From Burkholderia aenigmatica (GTDB lineage: Bacteria > Pseudomonadota > Gammaproteobacteria > Burkholderiales > Burkholderiaceae): DNA of 64,000 bases. Within the stretch, counting starts at the first letter, position 1, and each line of letters starts with the position of its first letter. The stretch spans positions 34,862 through 98,861 of the forward strand of contig NZ_CABVQC010000029.1 in the NCBI RefSeq assembly GCF_902499175.1. The letters run 5' to 3'. Below, piece after piece: positions 42,630 to 51,223 of the stretch. The position numbers and the translations under genes were made by a program. A model generated the notes under the pieces. The model ran no database searches, had not been told where the DNA came from, and saw nothing but the letters and a program-made list of their open reading frames with translations.

Positions 42630-44351
42630 TCACCGCCGCGCGCCGATCCATGCGGCGATCTCGACGAGCCGCTTCATGTCCGGCGCCGACGCAAGATCGA
42701 TCGCGAGCCGGTGCCGGTAATACGGGCCGAGATCGAGCCCGACGCCGAGCCCGAGCACTTCGACACGGCCCGCCGCTTCCTGGCGCGCGACCACCTGTTT
42801 CAGATGGTTGTCGAGATAGAACGGATCGTTCGCGAGCGCCGTCGCGCCGTCCATCGGGCTGCCGTCCGAGATCACGACGAGGATCTTGCGCGCCTCCGGC
42901 CGCACCGCGAGCCGCGCGCACGCCCACTCGACCGCTTCGCCGTCCACCCCCTCACGGAACAGATCGGCCTTGAACAGCGCGGCAATGCCCGTGCGCGCAT
43001 GCCGCCAGCGCGTGTCCGCGTCCTTGAACACCAGATGGCCGGTTTCGTTGAGCCGTCCCGGATGGCGCGGCTTGCCGCGCGCGAGCCAGTCCTGCCGCGC
43101 GCGGCCACCATTCCAGGCGAGCGTCGTGAAGCCCAGCACTTCGGTCGCAAGGCCGGCGGCGTCGCCCGCGCGGGCCAGCGTATCGACCATCAGCGCAACG
43201 CCGTCGATCCACGTCTTCATCGACCCCGAGCAGTCGATCAGGAACGCGAGCGCGCAGTCGGCATGCGGCCGCACGCGTTCGAGCCGGAACAGCCGCCGTT
43301 CGGCCGGCGAGCTGACGAGTTGCGCGAGCCGGCGGCCATCGAGGCGGCCGTGCTCCTCGCCGAACGACCAGCCGTCGGCCTGCGGCACGACGAGCGCCGC
43401 GCGCAGCACGCGCGCGAGCCGCGTGACGTTGATCCGCTGCGCGGCGACCTGGCCATCGAGCCGGTCGCGGTACTCGCGCAGCAGGGCCGCGCGGATCTGC
43501 GCGGCCGGCCGGAGCTCGCGGTCGTAACGCGTCGTATATGCACGGTAGACGGCATCACTGCCCTGCAGCACGACGCTGTCGCCCGTCTCTACGAGTGCAG
43601 GAAGGTCGATGCCTGTATCGTCGAAGTCGACCCAGAGCGAGAAATTCGTCAGTGCGTCGTCCTGCTCTCTCGCGTCTTCCGTCTCCGTTTCCACGACGGC
43701 CGCCCGCGCGTCGCGGATCATCGCAGCAATGCGCTTCGCGAGCGCCAGCGCGTGTTCCGCGAATGCGCGCTGATCGTGCCGGCACCGCTTGAGCCCCGCG
43801 AGCTGTACGCCGATCTCGGGCACGATCGCCGCGCGCGACGCTTCGATCAGGTCTTCCGTTTCTTCGAGCACCGGCCAGCCCGTCAGCCGCGACCAGGCGA
43901 TCTGCGCGACCGTGTACACGAGGATCCCGACATGCGTATCGGCCTGCCCCGACCGGTGGAACGCGCGCGACCAAGTTTCGAAGCGATGGCGCAGGTTCTG
44001 CACGACACCGCGCATGGCGGATGGCGCCAGCGATTCGCAGCGCAGTTGCTCGAGCATTTCGAACAGCACGCGTTCGACCGGGTCGTCGCCGGACAACACG
44101 CGATGCAGGTCGGCATCCGAATGCAGGATGCGTAGCGCAGCACCGTCGGCCGCACCGCGCCACGACGCGAGATCGTCGTCGGCCGCCTGCGCGCGCAGGT
44201 GCGGCGCATGGATCGGCAGCGGCCGCAGGTCGCGGCACACGCGGCCCGCACGGTAATGCAGCGCCGCGTCACGCGTCAGCGCGCGCACGGTCGACGCGCC
44301 CAGCGCTTCGCGCGCCGATGCGCGGCGCGCGGCGTCCCGATCGGTGCTCAC
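42630..44351 (-). CDS. CobT-like von Willebrand factor A domain protein
   Basis: 573 residues related to the CobT subunit of aerobic cobaltochelatase. The MIDAS metal site is D373-C-S-G-S377 (LIDCSGSMKT), with a following Thr and DGSPMDG near 525. Residues 1-330 are an all-helical region with an acidic loop. It starts with GTG at 44351, overlapping the CobS-like gene's stop as GTGA. Together they form a MoxR-AAA/VWA pair, which elsewhere acts as a metal-insertion or maturation machine. No CobN or other cobalamin gene lies in the window. Confidence 0.85.
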   Translation of the reverse strand: MSTDRDAARRASAREALGASTVRALTRDAALHYRAGRVCRDLRPLPIHAPHLRAQAADDDLASWRGAADGAALRILHSDADLHRVLSGDDPVERVLFEMLEQLRCESLAPSAMRGVVQNLRHRFETWSRAFHRSGQADTHVGILVYTVAQIAWSRLTGWPVLEETEDLIEASRAAIVPEIGVQLAGLKRCRHDQRAFAEHALALAKRIAAMIRDARAAVVETETEDAREQDDALTNFSLWVDFDDTGIDLPALVETGDSVVLQGSDAVYRAYTTRYDRELRPAAQIRAALLREYRDRLDGQVAAQRINVTRLARVLRAALVVPQADGWSFGEEHGRLDGRRLAQLVSSPAERRLFRLERVRPHADCALAFLIDCSGSMKTWIDGVALMVDTLARAGDAAGLATEVLGFTTLAWNGGRARQDWLARGKPRHPGRLNETGHLVFKDADTRWRHARTGIAALFKADLFREGVDGEAVEWACARLAVRPEARKILVVISDGSPMDGATALANDPFYLDNHLKQVVARQEAAGRVEVLGLGVGLDLGPYYRHRLAIDLASAPDMKRLVEIAAWIGARR

Positions 44352-45340
44352 CGCCCCGCTCCCGGCTCGCCGCCGCCGCCGGCACGCGACGCGACCGCCA
44401 GCTCCTCGCCAAAGCAGCGCTGGTAATACTCGGCGACGACCGGCCGCTCCGCGTCGTCGCATTTGTTCAGGAACGTGAGCCGGAACGCGAGCGCCGGATC
44501 GCGGAAGATCTGGCAGTTCTCGGCCCAGTTGATCACCGTGCGCGGCGACATCAGCGTCGACAGGTCGCCGGTCGCGAAGCCGTTGCGCGTCAGTTCCGCG
44601 AGGCTCACCATCGATTCGAGCAGCGGGCGGCCGGCTTCGTCCGCGAGTTCCGGCACGCGCGCGCGCACGATGCCGATCTCCTCGTCGCGCGGCAGGTAGT
44701 CGAGCGTCGCGACGACGTTCCAGCGATCCATCTGCGCATGGTTGAGCATCTGCGTGCCGTGATAGAGCCCGTTCAGGTTGCCGAGCCCGACCGTGTTCGC
44801 GGTCGCGAACAGCCGGAACGACGGATGCGGGTGGATCACACGGTTCTGGTCGAGCAGCGTGAACTTGCCGTCGCGTTCGAGAATCCGCTGGATCACGAAC
44901 ATCACGTCCGGCCGCCCCGCGTCGTATTCGTCGAAGATCAGCGCGACCGGACGCTGCAGCGCCCACGGCACGATCCCTTCCTGGAATTCGGTCACCTGCA
45001 CGTCGTCGCGCACGACGATCGCATCCTTGCCGACGAGGTCGAGGCGGCTGATGTGGCCGTCGAGGTTCACGCGCACGCACGGCCAGTTCAGCCGTGCCGC
45101 GACCTGCTCGATATGCGTCGACTTGCCGGTGCCGTGCATCCCCTGCACGAGCACGCGGCGATTGCGCGCGAACCCCGCGAGGATCGCGAGCGTGACGTCC
45201 GGGTTGAAACGGTACGCGTCGTCGATATCGGGCACGTGATCGTCGCGCGCGCTGAACGCGGGCACCATCAGGTCCGATTCGAACCCGAACCGTTCGCGGA
45301 CCGACACCATGCAGTCCGGCTTGTTCGCCACCCCATCCAT
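44348..45340 (-). CDS. CobS/MoxR-like AAA+ ATPase
   Basis: 330 residues. Walker A GMHGTGKST (67-75), Walker B ALIFDEYDA (about 133-141) and the sensor region FRLFATANTVGLGN are intact. The closest family is CobS, the ATPase subunit of cobaltochelatase, and the MoxR group. It would remodel a target protein together with the VWA partner. It is divergent from an IclR gene, and a perfect 19-bp palindrome lies 66 bases upstream of its start. Its location between xsc and soeABC suggests a target in sulfonate metabolism. Confidence 0.9.
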   Translation of the reverse strand: MDGVANKPDCMVSVRERFGFESDLMVPAFSARDDHVPDIDDAYRFNPDVTLAILAGFARNRRVLVQGMHGTGKSTHIEQVAARLNWPCVRVNLDGHISRLDLVGKDAIVVRDDVQVTEFQEGIVPWALQRPVALIFDEYDAGRPDVMFVIQRILERDGKFTLLDQNRVIHPHPSFRLFATANTVGLGNLNGLYHGTQMLNHAQMDRWNVVATLDYLPRDEEIGIVRARVPELADEAGRPLLESMVSLAELTRNGFATGDLSTLMSPRTVINWAENCQIFRDPALAFRLTFLNKCDDAERPVVAEYYQRCFGEELAVASRAGGGGEPGAGR

Positions 45341-45405
45341 TGCGTTGCGCTCCTGTCGTTGCGTATTGCGCGGACGTCGATCGTCGTGCCCGCGTCAGTC
45401 GTGTT

Positions 45406-45424
45406 TACGGAACGATTCGTTCCG
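45406..45424. promoter_or_regulatory. Perfect 19-bp palindrome, IclR operator candidate
   Basis: ACGGAACGA-T-TCGTTCCGT, in the 187-base gap between the divergent CobS-like and IclR genes. Its core, GGAAC-N5-GTTCC, recurs at the xsc promoter (38742-38756). Confidence 0.65.
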
Positions 45425-45527
45425 TTGCCGAAAATGCGTGCCGGATTCCATCGATCCCGGCCCCGTGCGGCTAGCCTGCCGGGCCGTTCGGTACAATGGC
45501 CGCAGTCCAGTTTCCGGAACGCCTGCC

Positions 45528-46280
45528 ATGCTGCCCGTGGATACGCCCACGCTGCGCGCCTTCGCGCTGCTCGAACATCTCGTCCAGGCCGGCGATGCCG
45601 TGTCGCTCGCCGATCTCGCGCGTGATGTCGATATCCCGAAGGCGTCGCTGCACCGGATGCTCGCGTCGCTCGAAGCCGGCGGCCTCGTGATCCGCGAGCC
45701 GGGCCGCAAGAACGCGTATGCGATCGGCCCGCGCCTCGCGCGGCTCGGCACCGGCGTGATGCTGCATGCGGGCGCGCGCCGGCTGCGCCACGCGATCCTC
45801 GAACGGCTCGTCACCGATCTCGGCGAAACCTGCAACCTGACCGCGCTGCACGACACTGAAGTCGTCTATCTCGACCGCGTCGAGGCCGACTGGCCGTTGC
45901 GGCTCGACCTGAAACCCGGCTCGCGCGTGCCCGCGCACTGCAGCGCCAGCGGCAAGCTGCTGCTCGCGCTGCTGCCGCGCGACGAACGCGCCGCGCTGGT
46001 GCGCGCGCTGGCACTGCCGCGCTACACCCCGAACACGATCTCGGATCCCGAACTGCTCGAAGCCGAACTCGACCGCACCGCACACAAGGGCGTCGCGATC
46101 GACAACGAGGAATTCGTCGCGGGCATCGTGTGCATCGCGGCCCCGATCGTCGGCGACGACGGCGCGTGTATCGCCGCGGTCGCCGTGCATGCGCCCGTGT
46201 CGCGCGCCCCGCTGTCGCGACTGCTCGACCACGTGCCGCGCCTGCAGGAAGCGGCTCGCGCGCTCGCGGCAACGTTCTAG
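45528..46280 (+). CDS. IclR-family transcriptional regulator
   Basis: 250 residues. Winged helix-turn-helix at 8-65 (RAFALLEHLVQAGDAVSLADLARDVDIPKASLHRMLASLE), then the IclR effector domain with ETCNLTALHDTEVVYLDRVE, HCSASGKLLLA and GVAIDNEEFVAG. The start at 45528 follows a weak GGAA. It faces the CobS/CobT-like operon across a 19-bp palindrome and converges with soeC, so it is placed to control the AAA-VWA pair, itself and probably xsc. The effector may be taurine, sulfoacetaldehyde or a related compound. Confidence 0.88.
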   Translation: MLPVDTPTLRAFALLEHLVQAGDAVSLADLARDVDIPKASLHRMLASLEAGGLVIREPGRKNAYAIGPRLARLGTGVMLHAGARRLRHAILERLVTDLGETCNLTALHDTEVVYLDRVEADWPLRLDLKPGSRVPAHCSASGKLLLALLPRDERAALVRALALPRYTPNTISDPELLEAELDRTAHKGVAIDNEEFVAGIVCIAAPIVGDDGACIAAVAVHAPVSRAPLSRLLDHVPRLQEAARALAATF

Positions 46281-46312
46281 TTCCCGCACGGCGTGAACGC
46301 GCGCACGCAACG

Positions 46313-47260
46313 TCACGACGCGCGCTGGTAGTAGATGTTCTGCGGATGCCGCGCATCCGCGAAGAAGAACCAGCGTTCCGCAACCAGCCCCGCATACTGG
46401 ATCACGAACGCCGCGCCGAGCGCGACGGCCGCCGCGACCGACGTCGGCGCGAGCGCGCCCGCCCCGGTCAGCACGAACGGCACCGCGAATGCGCCGATCA
46501 GGAAGCCCGCCTTCACCGCGCGCAGCGTGCCGTTGCCCTGCCCGTGAAAGAACTCCCGCGTATTGAACGCACTGGCGGTGAAGCCGCGCGACTTCTGTTC
46601 GACCTTCGCATTGCGGATCCCGGTCGCGCTCTGCACGGTCGACTTCGGCCGCAACCGCGCATTGCGTGCGAGCGACGCGAGCCGTGTGACACAGCCCGCG
46701 AGCGTCAGCACGCACGCGGCCACGGCGAGCCGGCCGACCTGCGCCGGCGCGAGCCACGCGGCGCAGGCCGTCGCCAGCGTGCAACCCGACGCGCAACCGA
46801 GCAGCACGAAGTTCACGAGCGTCAGTGGGCTCGCCCATTCCTGCAGGAAGCGCAGGCACGCGTAGATCATCGCGGTACACACGAACAGCGCGACGCTCGC
46901 GAGCGCGCCCGCCGCGCCGATCAGCAACGTGCCGGGCCAGCCGAACAGGTGTGCCGCGCCATACGCGAATGCGCACGCGAGAAACACCGGCAGTGCGATG
47001 CATTCACGCGACAGCCACGACGTGCGCCACATCGCGATCGCGCGCCATGCGCGTTCGGGGTGGCCGAGATGGAAGAACGACGCGAACAGGCCGAGCACGC
47101 CGAGCGCGACCGACAGCGCCGCGCCCGTCACGTAGAACGCGGCGGCCACGTCGATGCCGGCCAGCCGCGCGAGCGCCTCGACGATCACGAGCGTCAGCAA
47201 CAGGCCCTGTGCGGCGCCGCACAGCGTGGTGAGAAAAACGACCGAAAAGGCTGGACGCAT
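46313..47260 (-). CDS. soeC: Sulfite dehydrogenase membrane anchor, DmsC/NrfD-like (SoeC)
   Basis: 315 residues with about eight membrane helices, matching the DmsC family (FFHLGHPERAWRAIAMWRTSWLSRE near residue 65 is the landmark; also IQYAGLVAERWFFFADARHPQNIYY at the end). It anchors the enzyme in the inner membrane and passes electrons to quinone. It follows the FeS subunit gene by 39 bases. DMSO reductase, polysulfide reductase and SoeC anchors look alike; the sulfonate setting supports SoeC. Confidence 0.8.
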   Translation of the reverse strand: MRPAFSVVFLTTLCGAAQGLLLTLVIVEALARLAGIDVAAAFYVTGAALSVALGVLGLFASFFHLGHPERAWRAIAMWRTSWLSRECIALPVFLACAFAYGAAHLFGWPGTLLIGAAGALASVALFVCTAMIYACLRFLQEWASPLTLVNFVLLGCASGCTLATACAAWLAPAQVGRLAVAACVLTLAGCVTRLASLARNARLRPKSTVQSATGIRNAKVEQKSRGFTASAFNTREFFHGQGNGTLRAVKAGFLIGAFAVPFVLTGAGALAPTSVAAAVALGAAFVIQYAGLVAERWFFFADARHPQNIYYQRAS

Positions 47261-47299
47261 GGGGACTCCGTTTTTTCGTATGAGTGAAGGGCTTCGCGC

Positions 47300-48046
47300 T
47301 CAGCGCTGCGTCGCGAGCGACACGAGATTGATGTCGCCACGCGCCGCACGGCCTTCAAACGACTCGTCTTCATCGACACCGACCGACCCGCTGCCACACC
47401 CGCCGCTACTCCCGCAACCGCACGACGCTTCGGTCTTCACGCGCGGCAGGTAATGGTTCGACGGCCGCGTGCCCCATTCGGGCATCAGCTGATAACCGCC
47501 GCGTTCTCGGATCGCGCGCGACACATCCGACTCGGGATCGTGCACGTCGCCGAACAGCCGCGCCGACGTCGGGCACGCGAGCACGCAGGCCGGTTTCCGG
47601 TCGCGTTCGGGCAACGCCTCGTTGTCGATGCGGTCCGCGCACAGCGTGCACTTCGTCATCTCCTTGCGGCCCTCGTCGAGCTCGCGTGCGCCGTACGGGC
47701 ACGCCCACGCGCAATACTTGCAGCCGATGCACTTGTCGTAGTCGACCAGCACGATGCCGTCCGACTTGCGCTTGTAGCTCGCGCCGGTCGGACAGACAGG
47801 CACGCACGGCGGATCCTCGCAGTGCAGGCACGATTTCGGGAAGTGGATCGTGTCGGTCATCGGGAACACGCCCGCTTCGTAGGTTTGCACGCGATTGAAG
47901 AACGTGCCGGACGGATCGTCGTCGTACGGGCGCATGTCGGCGAGACTGCCGGCTTCGCCCGACGTGTTCCATTCCTTGCAGCTCGTCACGCAGGCATGGC
48001 AGCCGACGCATACGTTCAGGTCGATGACGAGGGCCATCTGGGTCAT
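47300..48046 (-). CDS. soeB: Sulfite dehydrogenase iron-sulfur subunit (SoeB)
   Basis: 248 residues with four [4Fe-4S] motifs: CVGCHACVTSC (near 14), CLHCEDPPCVPVC (near 72), CIGCKYCAWAC (near 104), and a fourth made from KCTLC and CVLAC. This is the DmsB/SoeB plan. The tail has an unusual Cys/Gly cluster (SCGCGSSGGCGSGS, about 213-226). It carries electrons from SoeA to SoeC. GGAG precedes the ATG at 48046, 16 bases after soeA. Confidence 0.85.
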   Translation of the reverse strand: MTQMALVIDLNVCVGCHACVTSCKEWNTSGEAGSLADMRPYDDDPSGTFFNRVQTYEAGVFPMTDTIHFPKSCLHCEDPPCVPVCPTGASYKRKSDGIVLVDYDKCIGCKYCAWACPYGARELDEGRKEMTKCTLCADRIDNEALPERDRKPACVLACPTSARLFGDVHDPESDVSRAIRERGGYQLMPEWGTRPSNHYLPRVKTEASCGCGSSGGCGSGSVGVDEDESFEGRAARGDINLVSLATQR

Positions 48047-48062
48047 GGTTGCGCTCCTTCGA

Positions 48063-50999
48063 TCAGCGGTCGTCAGACTGCGGGCCGGCCGACGTCGCGC
48101 GCCGCAGCCGCGCGGCGAATGCGCCGGTTCCCGCGAAATACGCCTGCACGCGCTGCAGCACGCGCGGCGTGCCCGGCAGCGCCGGCATCGGCGCGAACTG
48201 CGGCAAGGTCGTCGCCGCATCGGCTTCGGCCGGATAGATCCGCACTTGCACGTCGTACCAGCCGGCCTGCCCCGTCACCGGATCGGAATTCGACATGCGT
48301 GCGCCGTCGCGCGCCGCATCCGGCAGCTCATCGGTAATCACGTGGTTCAACAGGAAGCCGCGCTGCGACTCGCCCGCTTGCGGCCCGAGGTTCCACGCGC
48401 CGGCCGCCTTGCCGATCGCGTTCCACGTCCACACGGTGCCGGGTTCGACCGCCTCGCTGTAGCGCGCGCGGCACCGCACCTTGCCCCACGGCGATTCGAC
48501 GTAGATCCACGCGCCGTCGTCGATCTGTTGCGCGGCGGCCGTCACGGGGTTCACGAACAGGTGGTTCTCGCCGTGGATCTGCCGCAGCCACGCGTTCTGC
48601 GAATCCCACGAGTGATACATCGCCATCGGCCGCTGCGTGATCGCCGCGAGCGGATAGCGGCCCGCATCGGTCAGCCCGCTCTCGAGCGAGCGATGCCAGA
48701 ACGGCAGCGGATCGAAATAGCGCGCGATGCGCTCGCGCAGATGGTCGGGCGGCTGGCGGCCCGACGTGCGGCCCTGCGCGGCGAGCCGGAATTTCTGCAT
48801 CACGTCCGAGTAGAGCTGGATCACGATCGGCACGCCGAACTTGCGCATCCCGTTGTCGACCGCCCATTGCATGTACGGGCCATTGCAGTTGCGCATGTAC
48901 TGCAGCGGCTCCGGCAGCCGGTGGTGATACACGCAGTTGTTCTCCGCGTAGCGCTTCCACTGGTCGGGGTTCGGCTCGCCGACGACGGCCTTGTCGCCGT
49001 CCTTGCCACGCCAGCCGATCAGGAAACCGGTGCCCGAATCGGGCGCGGTCTGGAAGTTGACGACGAAATCCGGATAGTCGCGGTACTTGCGCTGCCCGTC
49101 CGCGGTCGTGAAGGCGGGAAACTTCAGCCGGCTCGCAAGCTCGATCAGCACCTCCTGGAACGGCTTGCATTCACCGGTCGGCGGCACCACGGGCACGCGC
49201 ACCGAGTCGACCGGCCCGTCGAATTCGGAGATCGGCCGGTCGAGCACCGACATCACGTCGTGCCGTTCGAGGTAGGTCGTGTCAGGGAGGATCAGGTCGG
49301 CGAACGCCGTCATCTCCGACGCAAACGCATCGCATACGACGAGGAACGGAATCCGGTATTCGCCGTCGTCGCGCTTGTCGACCAGCATCTTGCGCACTTC
49401 CGTCGTGTTCATCGACGAATTCCACGCCATGTTGGCCATGAAGATCAGCAGCGTGTCGATCGGATAGGGATCGCCGCGCCACGCATTGGTGATCACCGAA
49501 TGCATCAGCCCGTGCACTGCCAGCGGGTATTCCCACGAGAACGCCTTGTCGAGCCGCGCGGGCGTGCCGTCCGGATGGACGAACAAATCCTCGGGGCCCG
49601 CCGGCCAGCCGAGCGGGCCGGTGGCGAGCGGCGTGTTCGGCTTGATCTGCGCCGGGTCGTTCGGCGGTTTCGCCGACGGCGGCACCGCGCGCGGATACGG
49701 CGCCTTGTGCCGGAAGCCGCCTGGCCGGTCGATCGTGCCGAGCAGCGACATCAGCACGGCGAGCGCGCGGATCGTCTGGAAGCCGTTCGAATGCGCGGCG
49801 AGCCCGCGCATCGCATGGAACGCGATCGGCACGCCCTTCACCGAGGCGTGCTCCTTGCCCCACGAATCGGTCCAGCGCACCGGCAGCTCGATCGTGTGCT
49901 CGCGCGCGACCGTCTCCATCTCGCGGGCGAGGCGGCGGATCGTGTCGGCCGCGATGCCGGTGATGTCGGCCGCCCATTCGGGTGTGCACTCGGCCACCTG
50001 TTCGCGCAGCAGCGTGAACGACGGCGCGACGGGCGTACCGTCGTCGAGCGTATAGCGGCCGTCGAGCGCAGGCTCCGCGCCGTCCGTGTGATGCAGCACC
50101 GCGCGGTTCGTCTTCGTGTCCCACCACATCCGGTTCTGCGGATACAGCGCGTTGACCTCCGGCGCGCCGGCGTCACGCACGAACAGCCCGAACGTGTCGG
50201 CACCGTCGCGCTGATCGACCAGCTCGGCCGCGTTCGTGAAACGCGACACGAATTCGAGGTCGAACGCATCGCGCGCGATCAGCTCGTGCATCAGCGCCAT
50301 GAACAGCGCGCCGTCGGTGCCGGGGCGAATCGGAATCCATTCGTCGGCAATCGCCGCGTAGCCGGTACGCACCGGATTGATCGCGATGAAGCGGCCGCCC
50401 GCGCGCTTGAACTTGCCGAGCGCGATCTTCAGCGGATTCGAATGGTGGTCTTCCGCAGTGCCGATCATGAAGAACAGCTTCGCATTGTCGAGATCGGGGC
50501 CGCCGAATTCCCAGAACGAGCCGCCGATCGTGTAGATCATCCCGGCCGCCATGTTCGCCGAGCAGAACCCGCCGTGCGCCGCATAGTTCGGCGTACCGAA
50601 CTGTTTCGCGAACAGGCCGGTGAGCGCCTGCATCTGGTCGCGGCCCGTAAACAGCGCGAAGCGCTTCGGGTCGGTGGCGCGCAGGTGCGCGAGGCGCTTT
50701 TCGAGCACGTCGAACGCGACCTCCCACGACACCGGCTCGAACTGCGCGTCGCCGCGCTCGGCGCCCGGCTTGCGCATCAGCGGCTGCGTGAGCCGCGCGG
50801 GCGAATACTGCTTCATGATTCCCGACGAACCTTTCGCGCAGATGACGCCCTGGTTCAGCGGATGCGCGGGATTGCCGTCGATGTAGCGCACCTCGCCGTC
50901 GCGCAGGTGCACGCGGATGCCGCAGCGGCACGCGCACATGTAGCACGTCGTCGTCTTGATCTCGGCCTGCTCGTCGCGCTCGCGTGCCCGATGTTCCAT
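48063..50999 (-). CDS. soeA: Sulfite dehydrogenase molybdopterin subunit (SoeA)
   Basis: 978 residues of the DMSO-reductase family. The N-terminal [4Fe-4S] motif is C19-x2-C22-x3-C26-x27-C54 (CYMCACRCG, VICAKGSSG). Molybdopterin domains follow (TGRDQMQALTGLFAKQFGTPN, GGFCSANMAAG, FFMIGTAEDHHSNPLK). There is no twin-Arg signal, so the catalytic site faces the cytoplasm, as in SoeABC and unlike DmsA. It oxidises sulfite to sulfate. Start at 50999 (MEHRARERD) has no strong Shine-Dalgarno. The proposed substrate rests on the neighbouring Xsc, which releases sulfite. Confidence 0.82.
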   Translation of the reverse strand: MEHRARERDEQAEIKTTTCYMCACRCGIRVHLRDGEVRYIDGNPAHPLNQGVICAKGSSGIMKQYSPARLTQPLMRKPGAERGDAQFEPVSWEVAFDVLEKRLAHLRATDPKRFALFTGRDQMQALTGLFAKQFGTPNYAAHGGFCSANMAAGMIYTIGGSFWEFGGPDLDNAKLFFMIGTAEDHHSNPLKIALGKFKRAGGRFIAINPVRTGYAAIADEWIPIRPGTDGALFMALMHELIARDAFDLEFVSRFTNAAELVDQRDGADTFGLFVRDAGAPEVNALYPQNRMWWDTKTNRAVLHHTDGAEPALDGRYTLDDGTPVAPSFTLLREQVAECTPEWAADITGIAADTIRRLAREMETVAREHTIELPVRWTDSWGKEHASVKGVPIAFHAMRGLAAHSNGFQTIRALAVLMSLLGTIDRPGGFRHKAPYPRAVPPSAKPPNDPAQIKPNTPLATGPLGWPAGPEDLFVHPDGTPARLDKAFSWEYPLAVHGLMHSVITNAWRGDPYPIDTLLIFMANMAWNSSMNTTEVRKMLVDKRDDGEYRIPFLVVCDAFASEMTAFADLILPDTTYLERHDVMSVLDRPISEFDGPVDSVRVPVVPPTGECKPFQEVLIELASRLKFPAFTTADGQRKYRDYPDFVVNFQTAPDSGTGFLIGWRGKDGDKAVVGEPNPDQWKRYAENNCVYHHRLPEPLQYMRNCNGPYMQWAVDNGMRKFGVPIVIQLYSDVMQKFRLAAQGRTSGRQPPDHLRERIARYFDPLPFWHRSLESGLTDAGRYPLAAITQRPMAMYHSWDSQNAWLRQIHGENHLFVNPVTAAAQQIDDGAWIYVESPWGKVRCRARYSEAVEPGTVWTWNAIGKAAGAWNLGPQAGESQRGFLLNHVITDELPDAARDGARMSNSDPVTGQAGWYDVQVRIYPAEADAATTLPQFAPMPALPGTPRVLQRVQAYFAGTGAFAARLRRATSAGPQSDDR

Positions 51000-51102
51000 C
51001 GTCTGTCCTCGTTCGCGGATGAGGGTGCGCCCCGCAGGGGCGCACCCGTGAATCGGTTCATCCATGCTATGCCGGCACGCGGCCGACATAAAGTCGCATC
51101 CT

Positions 51103-51119
51103 CTGATCGGTGCTATCAG
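51103..51119. promoter_or_regulatory. Inverted repeat upstream of soeA
   Basis: CTGAT-CGGTGCT-ATCAG, 104 bases before the soeA start. It may be an operator for soeABC; it does not match the GGAAC-N5-GTTCC element. Confidence 0.35.
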
Positions 51120-51174
51120 TCGGCCCGATAGTTGCCCCGGCCATCCATCGGCTCGGGCGAGAAGCCGCATGCGC

Positions 51175-51202
51175 GAAGGCCCGGCTTGTGGGCCGGGCCT
51201 TC
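51175..51202 (-). terminator. Hairpin after the amino-acid permease gene
   Basis: An 11-bp perfect stem (GAAGGCCCGGC / GCCGGGCCTTC) with a TTGTGG loop, 22 bases past the permease stop. The flanks carry no long U-run on either strand. Confidence 0.55.
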
Positions 51203-51223
51203 GGTGTCATGCGTGCCCGCGCA

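Noticed and set aside
42630..45340. Aerobic cobalamin synthesis locus
   Set aside because: CobS/CobT-like proteins alone do not define it; no CobN or corrin pathway gene occurs in the window.
47895..51131. 1,078-codon plus-strand frame opposite soeA
   Set aside because: Low-complexity Arg/His/Val composition and exact overlap with a clearly real molybdoenzyme gene on the other strand.
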